Shown: positions 52,114-60,700 of the stretch, piece by piece
How the letters are laid out: each line of letters begins with the position of its first letter
How positions within the stretch are numbered: the stretch's first letter is position 1
Assembly: GCF_000503215.1 (NCBI RefSeq)
Contig: NZ_AYTD01000011.1
Coordinates: 1-64,000 of the forward strand
Source: Pseudomonas canadensis
GTDB lineage: Bacteria > Pseudomonadota > Gammaproteobacteria > Pseudomonadales > Pseudomonadaceae
Reading direction: 5' to 3'
Length of the DNA stretch: 64,000 bases
Translations under genes and position numbers: made by a program
The notes under the pieces: generated by a model
Told to the model about the DNA's origin: nothing
Seen by the model: the letters and a program-made list of their open reading frames with translations, nothing else
Databases searched by the model: none

Positions 52114-53055
52114 ATGCGCAGTCCCGCGATCTCTCCCAGCCTGTTCAACCGCCTGCGCTACAAGCATCTGCATATGCTCGTCGCGCTGAGCTCCAGCCAA
52201 AACCTGCACCGTGCGTCACAGGCGCTGAACATGTCGCAGCCTGCTGCCACGCGCATGCTGCGTGAGATCGAGGACATGTTCGCCTGTGATCTGTTTGAGC
52301 GGTTGCCGAGGGGGATGCGTCCTACGGCACTTGGCCAGGAGTTGATTCGCTTTGCCGAATCCGCCCTGAGCGGATTGGACCGGTGTGCCGAAGACTTAAT
52401 GGCGCGGCAGCAGGGCGGTTACGGCTACCTGTCGATCGGCACCATCATGGGCGCCGCACCGGACCTGGTGATGGATTCCATCGCGCAGATTAAATCGCTG
52501 AACCCGCAACTGCGTATCCGCATCATGGGTGACACCAGTGATCAGGTGATCCAGTTGCTTGAACAGGGACGCATCGACCTGGCCATCTCGCGCCGTAATG
52601 CTGCCACCGACAACGAGCACTACAGCTTCGAACCCCTGGGCAACGAACGCTTGCTGGTGGTGGTGCACGCGGGCCACCCCCTGGCCCAGCGTGAGCAGTT
52701 GATGCTGGATGAATTGGTGCGCGACTGGCCATGGATCCTGCAACCGCAAACCAGCCCGGCGCGCATCGGCTTCGACCAGGCGCTGCAGGATCTGGCGCTG
52801 CCCAGCCCGGCGGACATCATCGAATGCAGCTCGGTGTACTCCATGCAGCAGTTGATCCAGCTCACTGACGCAGTGATGGTGCTGTCCGAAAGTGCGCTGC
52901 GTGATTACCTGAAAATGGGCCTGGTCGTCGCACTGCCGGTGGCCTTGGAAGTACGACTGGCGCCATTTGGCATGTTGCTGCGCAAAGGCGAGGTGGTGAG
53001 CCGTGAACTGGGGTTGTTTATCGACTTGTTGCGAAAGAAGGCTGCGATGCTCTGA
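52114..53055 (+). CDS. LysR-family regulator of the L-rhamnose locus
   Basis: 313 residues with an N-terminal winged HTH (RASQALNMSQPAATRMLREIE) and a C-terminal ligand-binding domain. It is divergent from the nine-gene rhamnose operon and should control it in response to rhamnose or a pathway acid. The start at 52114 has AAGGA upstream. Confidence 0.92.
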   Translation: MRSPAISPSLFNRLRYKHLHMLVALSSSQNLHRASQALNMSQPAATRMLREIEDMFACDLFERLPRGMRPTALGQELIRFAESALSGLDRCAEDLMARQQGGYGYLSIGTIMGAAPDLVMDSIAQIKSLNPQLRIRIMGDTSDQVIQLLEQGRIDLAISRRNAATDNEHYSFEPLGNERLLVVVHAGHPLAQREQLMLDELVRDWPWILQPQTSPARIGFDQALQDLALPSPADIIECSSVYSMQQLIQLTDAVMVLSESALRDYLKMGLVVALPVALEVRLAPFGMLLRKGEVVSRELGLFIDLLRKKAAML

Positions 53056-53092
53056 ACGTGATGTGTAAAGGGCATGGTGTGTCGGCACGATA

Positions 53093-53122
53093 TTAAATAG
53101 AATGAATCTCATTTGAGACTCA
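53093..53122. promoter_or_regulatory. Possible Fur box before the FecI-like sigma gene
   Basis: TTAAATAGAATGAATCTCAT followed by TTGAGACT resembles the AT-rich dyads bound by Fur and lies ~30 bases before the sigma-factor start, as usual for FecI-type genes in Pseudomonas. The match is moderate. Confidence 0.4.
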
Positions 53123-53146
53123 CTCGCGCCGCGCAGGTCGCTTGCC

Positions 53147-53665
53147 ATGAATGATGCTGTTGTTCCGACCCACGCCCCCGAACTGACGCTGTCGAGCCTG
53201 TACCGTGACCACCGTAGCTGGCTGGAAAGCTGGCTGCGCCGGCGTCTGGGCAATGCCTGGGATGCGGCCGACCTGAGCCAGGATACCTTCTTGCGCGTGC
53301 TGGCCAGCGCCCAGCCGATTGCACAGATGCAGGAGCCGCGCGCCTACCTGGTGACCGTCGGCAAGCGTCTATTAGTGAATTTTCATCAGCGGCGCAGCCT
53401 TGAACAGGCCTATCTGAATGCCTTGGCGAGCCTCCCGGAAACCTGCGTGCCGTCGCCTGAACAGCGCTGGCTGGTGCTGGAAACCTTGCAAGCCCTGGAT
53501 GAATTGCTGGATGGCTTGCCGGTGCTGGTCCGCCGCGCCTTCCTGTGGAGCCAACTGGAAGGGCTGGGTTACCGGGAGATTGCCGAGCGCCTCGACGTGT
53601 CGGAGCGAACGGTCAAACGCTACATGGCCCAGGCCTACGAACATTGCCTGCTGGTGGACCTGTGA
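53147..53665 (+). CDS. ECF sigma factor, FecI type
   Basis: 172 residues with sigma region 2 (LYRDHRSWLESWLRRRLGNAWDAADLSQDTFLRVL) and region 4 (GLGYREIAERLDVSERTVKRYMAQAYEHC), the compact FecI architecture used for iron-responsive receptor genes. It overlaps the fecR-like gene by 4 bases. No TonB receptor gene follows. Confidence 0.93.
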   Translation: MNDAVVPTHAPELTLSSLYRDHRSWLESWLRRRLGNAWDAADLSQDTFLRVLASAQPIAQMQEPRAYLVTVGKRLLVNFHQRRSLEQAYLNALASLPETCVPSPEQRWLVLETLQALDELLDGLPVLVRRAFLWSQLEGLGYREIAERLDVSERTVKRYMAQAYEHCLLVDL

Positions 53666-54579
53666 GCCGCGACGTTGCCCGCGCCGCCGCGCAATGGTTG
53701 GCGCTGCTGGAGTCCGGCGCGGCCACTGAGCGTGATTACGCCGCATTGCAGCATTGGCGTGACAGCCACCCCCAGCACGAACAGACCTGGCAAAAAGCCC
53801 AGACCCTGCGCCAGCGTTTCAGCGACTTGCCCCAGGCCTTGGCGATGGCCAGCCTCGACCGTCCGCAACCGGGACGCCGTGCCGTGCTCAAGCGTGCGCT
53901 GGGTATCGCTGCGCTGGTGCCGACCGCTTGGTTGGTCAGCCGCCAATTGCCCATCGAGGCCTGGCGTGCCGACGTGCACACCGCCACCGGCGAGCGTAAG
54001 CGCATGGGGCTGGCCGATGGCGCCAGCTTGCAGCTCAATACGGCGACGGCGGTAGACGTGGACCTGGCGCAGCGCCGCATCAGTCTGGTGGAGGGCGAGC
54101 TGGCGCTGGATGTGCCAGGCACGGCGGCGATGGCCGTGCAGACGCGCTACGGCGAGCTGCGCGTCAGTCAGGCTGAAGTGTGTGTACGGCAGCTGGCCGC
54201 CGGTTGTCTGGTGTCGGTGCTTGAAGGCTCCGTCCAGGTGCGCGACTTGAACGGGCAGATGGCGACTTTGCAAGGTGGGCAGCAAGCGCCGCTCAAAGCC
54301 AGCGGACTAGGGGCCTGGGTGCCTTTCGATGTGTTGCAACTAGGCTGGCGCGATGGCGTGCTGACCGCGCAGAACCAGGCGCTGGGTGACTTCCTGCGGG
54401 AGCTGGAGCGTTATCGGTCGGGTGTGTTGCGGTGGGAGCCGAGCCTGGAGTCGTTGCGGGTCACCGGCAGTTTCCGCCTGGACGACACCGACCGCATCCT
54501 CAACCTGCTGGCCTCGACCCTGGGGCTGGAGGTGCAGGCGCGGACGCGGTATTGGGTGACCTTGCGCAAGGTCGTCTAG
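53662..54579 (+). CDS. FecR-type anti-sigma regulator
   Basis: 305 residues with a cytoplasmic N-terminus (DUF4880-like: AAAQWLALLESG), one membrane span (about residues 80-98: IAALVPTAWLVS) and a periplasmic FecR domain (GLADGASLQLNTATAVDV). The start is a GTG at 53662 overlapping the sigma gene stop (GTGA). Its 3' end overlaps by 4 bases the convergent transporter ATPase gene. Signal input should come from a receptor with an N-terminal signalling domain encoded elsewhere. Confidence 0.92.
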   Translation: MSRDVARAAAQWLALLESGAATERDYAALQHWRDSHPQHEQTWQKAQTLRQRFSDLPQALAMASLDRPQPGRRAVLKRALGIAALVPTAWLVSRQLPIEAWRADVHTATGERKRMGLADGASLQLNTATAVDVDLAQRRISLVEGELALDVPGTAAMAVQTRYGELRVSQAEVCVRQLAAGCLVSVLEGSVQVRDLNGQMATLQGGQQAPLKASGLGAWVPFDVLQLGWRDGVLTAQNQALGDFLRELERYRSGVLRWEPSLESLRVTGSFRLDDTDRILNLLASTLGLEVQARTRYWVTLRKVV

Positions 54580-55292
54580 ATCACGTGGGCACGTTGCAGC
54601 TCAGTCAGGGATTGCGCCTTGAGCTGCGCCAGCAACGGATCACGCCGGTCACGCGGGTGCGGCAGGTTCACCGCCAATTCCTGGCGAATGCTGCTCGGTC
54701 GGTTGTCCATCACCAGCACCCGGTCACTCAGGTACAGTGCCTCGTCCACATCATGGGTCACCAGCAACAAGGCGATGGCATGATGTTCGGCCAGTTGCAG
54801 CAGCAAATCCTGCAGCTTCATCCGGGTAAACGCATCGACTGCGCTGAACGGCTCATCCAGCAGTAACACCTGCGGCCGTGAATACAGGCCCCGCGCAATC
54901 GCTACCCGTTGCGCCATGCCGCCGGACAACGCCTTGGGCAGCGCCTGGGCAAAACCCTTCAGGCCGACTTCCTCGATCAACTGCGCGACCCAGGCCTTGT
55001 CGTAGTGGCTGTCATCGCTGAAGCCGATGTTCTGTTCCACCGTGAGCCAGGGCATCAGCCGGGGTTCCTGGAACACAAAGGCTACTTCGCCATCGGGGCT
55101 GCGCAGTTCGCCCTGGAAGTCCTGTTCCAGGCCGGCGACGATGCGCAGCAAGGTGCTTTTGCCGCAGCCGCTTGGCCCGAGCAGGCTCACGGCTTCGCGT
55201 GGTTGCAGCACCAGGCGCACGTCTTTCAACACGGTGGTGCTGGTGAAACTTTTACGCGCGACGTGAATATCCAACAGCGGTTTTACGCTCAT
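54576..55292 (-). CDS. Sulfonate-type ABC transporter ATP-binding protein (SsuB-like)
   Basis: 238-residue ATPase: Walker A GPSGCGKST, signature LSGGMAQR, Walker B VLLLDEPFSAVD, switch LVTHDVDEA. It resembles the SsuB/TauB/NrtD group. Its start overlaps the permease stop by 4 bases; it is last in a binding protein-permease-ATPase operon. Confidence 0.93.
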   Translation of the reverse strand: MSVKPLLDIHVARKSFTSTTVLKDVRLVLQPREAVSLLGPSGCGKSTLLRIVAGLEQDFQGELRSPDGEVAFVFQEPRLMPWLTVEQNIGFSDDSHYDKAWVAQLIEEVGLKGFAQALPKALSGGMAQRVAIARGLYSRPQVLLLDEPFSAVDAFTRMKLQDLLLQLAEHHAIALLLVTHDVDEALYLSDRVLVMDNRPSSIRQELAVNLPHPRDRRDPLLAQLKAQSLTELQRAHVI

Positions 55293-56110
55293 TGTCCTGC
55301 TCCCTGGAACGTGTCGCGCCAGGCCAGGCAACGCCTCTCCAACGTCGCAAGCAGGCCATCGCTGACCTTGCCCAACAGTGCCAACACGATAATCGCCGCC
55401 AGCACGATATCCGGCCGCGAGGTTTCCCGCCCATCACTGAGCAGGTAACCCAGCCCCTTAGTGGCCGCAATCAACTCAGCCGCCACCAGGAACATCCAGG
55501 CCAGGCTCAAGCCACTGCGCAACCCGGTGAACAGGCCCGGCAGCGCGGCGGGCAGCAGGATTCGACGCACCAGCCGCCGCCGGCTGAAACCGTACATTTG
55601 CCCGACTTCCACCAGCTTGCGGTCGATATCACGAATGGCCGCGACGCCGTTGAGGTACACCGGAAAAAATGCGCCAATCGCGATCAGCACAATCTTCGAC
55701 GTTTCGTCGATGCCCAGCCACAGCAGCAACAGCGGTACCCAAGCCAGGCTCGGGATCGAACGTAGCCCTGCAAAGGTCGGTTCGAGGTAGGCCTCCGCCT
55801 CACGACTCAAGCCGACCCAGGCGGCAAACACCAAGGCCAGGCTGGCGCCAATGGCGAAGCCCAGCAGCACCCGGCCGAGGCTGGCGCTGATGTGTTTCCA
55901 CAATGCGCCTTCGGCCAGGTCGGTGAGGGTCACCGCGATCTCGCTGGGTGCCGGCATCTGGTACGACGGCAGCCAACCCACGCGCACCACCACCTCCAGC
56001 ACCAGCAGGATCAGCACCGGCAACACCAGGCCCTTGAGCCGCCGCGGCCAAGCGCTGCGGTTGATCACCACCGGTGCGGCAAGGGGCAATGCTTGGGTTT
56101 TGCTGGTCAT
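55289..56110 (-). CDS. Sulfonate-type ABC transporter permease (SsuC-like)
   Basis: 273-residue permease with about six spans and the class loop (EVGQMYGFSRRRLVRRILLPAALP shortened: EVGQMYG and RRILLPAALP). AGGAG precedes the ATG at 56110, one codon downstream of a GTG that is less well spaced. It lies 10 bases after the binding-protein gene. Confidence 0.93.
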   Translation of the reverse strand: MTSKTQALPLAAPVVINRSAWPRRLKGLVLPVLILLVLEVVVRVGWLPSYQMPAPSEIAVTLTDLAEGALWKHISASLGRVLLGFAIGASLALVFAAWVGLSREAEAYLEPTFAGLRSIPSLAWVPLLLLWLGIDETSKIVLIAIGAFFPVYLNGVAAIRDIDRKLVEVGQMYGFSRRRLVRRILLPAALPGLFTGLRSGLSLAWMFLVAAELIAATKGLGYLLSDGRETSRPDIVLAAIIVLALLGKVSDGLLATLERRCLAWRDTFQGAGQ

Positions 56111-56120
56111 CACGGGCTCC

Positions 56121-57077
56121 TTAATGGCCGAACGAGGTGTCGATCAACTGGTCGATCACCTGGTCCACATTCACGCCTTTGCGCACCAGTTCTTCGGACA
56201 CCAGGATCGGCGCGGCCGCCTTCGACGCCACTACATCCTTGCTGCTCAGGAACGGCGTGCTCAGGTCGGTGCGCGAGAGTTGCAGCTTGGCCACTTCCAG
56301 CGGCAGGCCGGACTCGTCGGCCAGCAGTTTGGCGAATTCACCCGGGTGCTTCACCGCCCAATCCCGAGCCTTTTCATAGGCGCCGAGCACCTTGGTGATG
56401 GTCTGCGGATGCGCCTTGGCGAACTTCTCGGTGACGCTGACCACGCCGTAGCTGTTGAAGTCTTTATTGCGGTACAGCAGGCGCGAACCGGCCTGGATTT
56501 CACTGGCGGCCATGTGCGGGTCCAGACCGGCCCAGGCGTCCACGTCACCTTTTTCCAGCGCAGTGCGGCCGTCCGGATGTTGCAGGTGCACCAGTTCTAC
56601 GTCGTCCTTTTTCAGCCCGGCCTGTTGCAGGCTGCGCAGGGTGAAGAGGTACGGGTCGGTGCCTTTGGTGGCGGCGATTTTCTTGCCCTTGAGGTCGGTG
56701 ACGCTGTTGAGCGGCGAGTCTTTGCGCACCACCAACGCGGTCCATTCGGCGCGGCTGTACACGTACACCGATTTGATCGGGCTGCCGTTGGCGCGACTCA
56801 GTACTGCCGACAGGCTGGCCGACGAGGCAAAGTCCACACCGCCACTGTTGAGGTACTCCAGCGAACGGTTGCTGCCCTGGCTCAACACCCAGCCCACCTT
56901 GGATTGCGGCAAGGCTTGTTCCAGCCAGCCGAAGTGCTTGAGCACCAGGCTCACGGGCGAGTAATAGGCGTAGTCGAGGTTGACTTCGGCGGGATCGGTG
57001 TCGGCGGCGTGGACCAGGGTTGGCAGGCACAGTGCGAGGGCGCAGGCGCCGAATAAGCGTTGGGTGAAGGCTTTCAT
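56121..57077 (-). CDS. Sulfonate-type ABC transporter substrate-binding protein (SsuA-like)
   Basis: 318 residues with a signal peptide (ending TLVHAADT, about residue 25) and a type-II binding-protein fold (GSNRSLEYLNSGGVDFASSAS, DLKGKKIAATKGT). It makes with the permease and ATPase a complete importer for a sulfonate or sulfate ester. GGAGC precedes the start. A sigma-54 promoter lies 89 bases upstream (57165-57180). Confidence 0.93.
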   Translation of the reverse strand: MKAFTQRLFGACALALCLPTLVHAADTDPAEVNLDYAYYSPVSLVLKHFGWLEQALPQSKVGWVLSQGSNRSLEYLNSGGVDFASSASLSAVLSRANGSPIKSVYVYSRAEWTALVVRKDSPLNSVTDLKGKKIAATKGTDPYLFTLRSLQQAGLKKDDVELVHLQHPDGRTALEKGDVDAWAGLDPHMAASEIQAGSRLLYRNKDFNSYGVVSVTEKFAKAHPQTITKVLGAYEKARDWAVKHPGEFAKLLADESGLPLEVAKLQLSRTDLSTPFLSSKDVVASKAAAPILVSEELVRKGVNVDQVIDQLIDTSFGH

Positions 57078-57164
57078 GGAACAGCTCCGGCAAGGCGTTG
57101 AGAGAAGGCTTTTCTTATATTCAGAAAATTTGGTTTGCATGTTCCATCATGCTTTATAGGAATA

Positions 57165-57180
57165 TGCAGTCTCTGTGCCA
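57165..57180 (-). promoter_or_regulatory. Sigma-54 promoter of the complete sulfonate importer operon
   Basis: Minus-strand TGGCACAGAGACTGCA has TGGCAC and the exact GG-N10-GC spacing. Confidence 0.78.
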
Positions 57181-57252
57181 TGTGCCTGGAAGGCGTATTT
57201 GCGGGGGTGTAGGGGCTGAATGCTGTGGTGGCAGAGAGCAGATTGTTGAAGC

Positions 57253-57272
57253 ACTGTTGGCTGGGCAACAGT
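57253..57272. promoter_or_regulatory. Candidate sigma-54 activator site
   Basis: ACTGTTGGCTGGGCAACAGT is a 7-base inverted repeat around 6 bases and fits TGYTG-N6-CARCA (here TGTTG-N6-CAACA). Its centre is ~96 bases upstream of the -12 at 57166. An A/T-rich stretch follows to 57325. Confidence 0.5.
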
Positions 57273-57395
57273 TCTTATATATCTGTATCGAATAAATAAA
57301 GAGTTATATATTCCTTTTAATATTCGCGTCGATGGCGCATTTTGAGGGCCTGCGCATTCGTGCGGATTGACCCAACAGCCAAAAGGAAAGCCGAC

Positions 57396-57611
57396 ATGAC
57401 CATTAAAGCGATCAACGTGCGCAACCAGTTCAAGGGCGTGATCAAGGAAATCCTGCTGGGGGAAGTGGTGTCGGAAATCGACGTGCAGACCGCGTCAGGC
57501 ATTGTCACTTCGGTGATCACCACCCGCTCGGTGCGTGACTTGGAATTGAAAGTGGGCAGTGAAGTGATTGCCTTTGTGAAGTCCACCGAAGTGTCCATCG
57601 CCAAACTGTGA
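57396..57611 (+). CDS. Molbindin (TOBE/Mop domain protein)
   Basis: 71 residues, a single TOBE/Mop domain (NQFKGVIKEILLGEVVSEIDV... ending STEVSIAK), which binds molybdate as an oligomer. AAGGAA precedes the start at 57396; a longer frame is not supported. It stands alone, divergent from the sulfonate importer. Sulfonate genes and Mop proteins are often close in Pseudomonas, but a functional link is not shown. Confidence 0.93.
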   Translation: MTIKAINVRNQFKGVIKEILLGEVVSEIDVQTASGIVTSVITTRSVRDLELKVGSEVIAFVKSTEVSIAKL

Positions 57612-57621
57612 ACCCAATCCC

Positions 57622-57714
57622 AATGTGGGAGCGGGCTTGCTCGCGAAAGCGCTATATCAGTGATGAATGCACCGACTGACACTCCGCATTCGCGAGCAAG
57701 CCCGCTCCCACATT
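57622..57714. repeat. REP doublet, GTGGGAGCGGGCTTGCTCGC family
   Basis: Inverted pair with a ~50-base loop between the molbindin gene and the convergent large gene ending at 57730; a natural place for transcription to end. Confidence 0.92.
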
Positions 57715-57729
57715 TTGCTTTGCGTACAC

Positions 57730-60700
57730 TCAGGCTATTTTCGGGCCTGAACCGCCGGGTGGATGAGGCTGCGGTCTTTCCGGCGGGGCATCGCTGGGCA
57801 GATTCTTCGGTTTCTCGTTCGGGTCTTTGTAATCCTTGTGCAAGCCCCCATCCAGCCGATTGCTCGACGAGCCGCCTTTTTGCGGGGTCTCGTCGAAGTG
57901 TTCCCATTCCGACTGCTGGAAACGGAAGATACTGTCGTCGGTCGGCGCGTCACGGCCACCGTAATGGTGGATCTCGTAGTGGGCGTATTCGACCTTGTCA
58001 GCCCAGTTGTCCTGCAATAGACCGTCGCCGGCCAGGTCGCGGTACCAGTCGTTTTCCTTCTCGGTAGCCTTCTGCTTTTTGTTGTGGTCGACGAAGTAGC
58101 CAATGATCCCGCCGACCACCGCCAACACCACACCCACCAGGAACAACGGCCCGGTCAACGCCGCCGCCGTGCCCGCGCCAAACAGCGCCGCAGCCCCCAG
58201 CACGCCCGCCGAGGCACCGAATGCACCGCCGGCCACTTGCAGGCCACCGGCCGCCTGGGCCAGGGGATCCTTATCCTTCACGCCGCTCTTGATCGCCAGC
58301 GCACCCAACACGATGTCGGCAAAGCCGCCGGCAATGTCCGTGGCGGGGCCGAGTACCTTGATCACGGACCCGGCGATCTTCGCCGATTTGGACGCGCCCA
58401 GCTTGGCCGCGCCCGCAGCCGCGAGGCCGTCATCCAAGTGCGTGGCCAGGCCTTCGGTGGCCTCGGTGACGGCCTTGTCGCCGTCGCCGAACATCTTGGC
58501 GATGCCGTCGTATTGGCTGTCCGGCACAGCATCGAGGGCAGTGGCGATCTTGGATTTGACGTCGGAGGGCAATTCACTGACGCGAAACTCGAAGTTCGGC
58601 TCCTGCATGCCGGTCTTGCCCCAGATCTCAGGCAGCGTCTTGTCCAGCCCCAGAAAGTCCACCAGCCCACCTTTGCCCAAGGCTTCGCCGATCTTGTCGC
58701 CCAGGCGCACGAAGTGGCTGGAGCCGCCGGCAAAGCTCAGGAAGTCCTTGGCGATGGTCATGCGTTGCGCCGGGGTTTCACCGAGCTTGCCGCCTTTGCC
58801 CACCAGTTGGTAAATCCCGGAGAACAGGCTCACACCGGCACCCAGGGAACCGAGGATGCCCTTGCTGTTGAGGGTGTTGAACACCTCGCCGAGCATGCCG
58901 CGATCGGCCACCGGAATGTAGGGTTTGCTCAAGGCGGTTTTCAGGTCGGCTTCGCTGATCGCACCGTTTTTCTGGTACACGGCACCCAGCTCTTCCAGGG
59001 CCTTGGTGACGGCGGCGGATTTTTCCTTGCCTTGCAGGCCCTCGTTGAGGAATTTTTCCAGGGTTTCCTGGGTGCGGCGCGGCAAGTCCAGCACGTTGCC
59101 CTTGAGCACGCCTTTGAGCAGGCCGAACAGGTCCTTGGTCGCCAGTTCCTTGTTCTCGTCGGAGATCTTGCTCGGGTCCGACAGGATCGCATTGAGGTCG
59201 GTGGTCAAACCATCGGCCTGGATGTTCTGCGCAGCTTTGCTCGCGGCTTCCGGGTCGAACAGCGACAACGACGTCAGGGTGTCGCTGAGGTCTTTCTGCG
59301 CCTCGTAGGTCTTGCCCTGGCTCTGCAGGTCCTTGAGGTACAGCACGTAATCCGGGTTGGAAGTGAGGTCCAGCAGCTTCTGCTTGATCTCGTCCTTGTT
59401 CGGCAGCTTGTTGATCGCCTCGTCCATTTTCGACTTGTAATCAGCCTGCACGGTCGGGTCGTTGAACAGCTCGCCGATCTGCTTTTGCACGGCCTTGCCG
59501 TCGATGATGTCGTGCATGTCGGCCGAGGTCAGCTCGGTCTGCTTGTCATCGAACTCGCGCCAGGTGGTGTTGAACGGGCGCTTGGCCTCTTCGTAGCCGG
59601 TGATGCCGTGGCCGTTCTGATAGGCCGCCTGGGCTTCGAGGGCCCGGACCAGCTTGGCACGCGGGTCGTCTTTAGGGATCGAGCCGTTTTTCACGCCTTC
59701 ACGGTAGGTGTCGATCAGTTGGGTGGTGGCCAACTCGCTGACGCTGAGGGTGGGCGACTTGTCGTCCTTCTCATCGGCATGCACGCCTGTGTCGAGGTTC
59801 AGCACATCCAGCTCATCGGCCTTGGGCAGGTTGTGCTTGGCGCGGGTGTCGTCCACCGAGCTGGCGCTCCAGGCTTCCCACTTGGCCGCCACGTCGTCGT
59901 AGAGCTGCGGGCTGAGTTCCTTGGAAACGATGACCTTGCCTTCGCTGGTTTCATAGCGGATCAGGCCGTCGCCCAGTTCATCCGGGGAGCCGAAGGTGAT
60001 GTCGGTGTTCTTCAGGAAGTCATTCGGCCCGGCCAGCTTGTAGCCTTCGCCTTCGCTGGTGTGGATCTTGGCCCAGGTGTCATTGGCGGTGGCGACGCTT
60101 TTGAACAGCTCGGGGCTGACGTCGGCCGATACCACAACCTTGGTGCCGTCATGCAGTTCGTAGGTGAGGAGGTTGTCTTTCTGGTCGTTGTTCCAGTTGA
60201 AATTCTTGTAATCCTTGAGGCCCGGCACCGGCGTATTGGCGTCGGCCAGCACTGCACCGTTGTTCAGCTCGCCTTCCACCACGGCTTTCTTGCCAGGGTC
60301 GGTGTAGACCTCGTGCAGGCCGGCCAGGTAGTCGAACAGTTTGGGGTTGTCGTCGCGGGCTACCACCATTTTTTGGCCATTGCTTTCGAAGCGGATCAGC
60401 CCCGGACCGACTTCATCGACCGGGCCAACCGCCGTGCCGCCGTAGGGTGGCCACACTTCATTGTCGCTGGCGCGCTTGTAGCCGGCGTCTTCGCTGCTGG
60501 ACAGGCCGGTGAAGCTGGCATAGGCGTCCTTGGCTTTCTGGAACGCCTCGGGGTTGTCGCGCTGGCTGATGACGACCTTGGTACCGTCCTGGGTCTCGTA
60601 GCGGATCACCCCCGGGCCGGTTTCATCGGGTGGGCCGAGGGATTTGTAGTCCGCGAGCTTCGCCGGGGCGCTGCCGTCGGCGCCGAGGCTCTGGTAGCCG

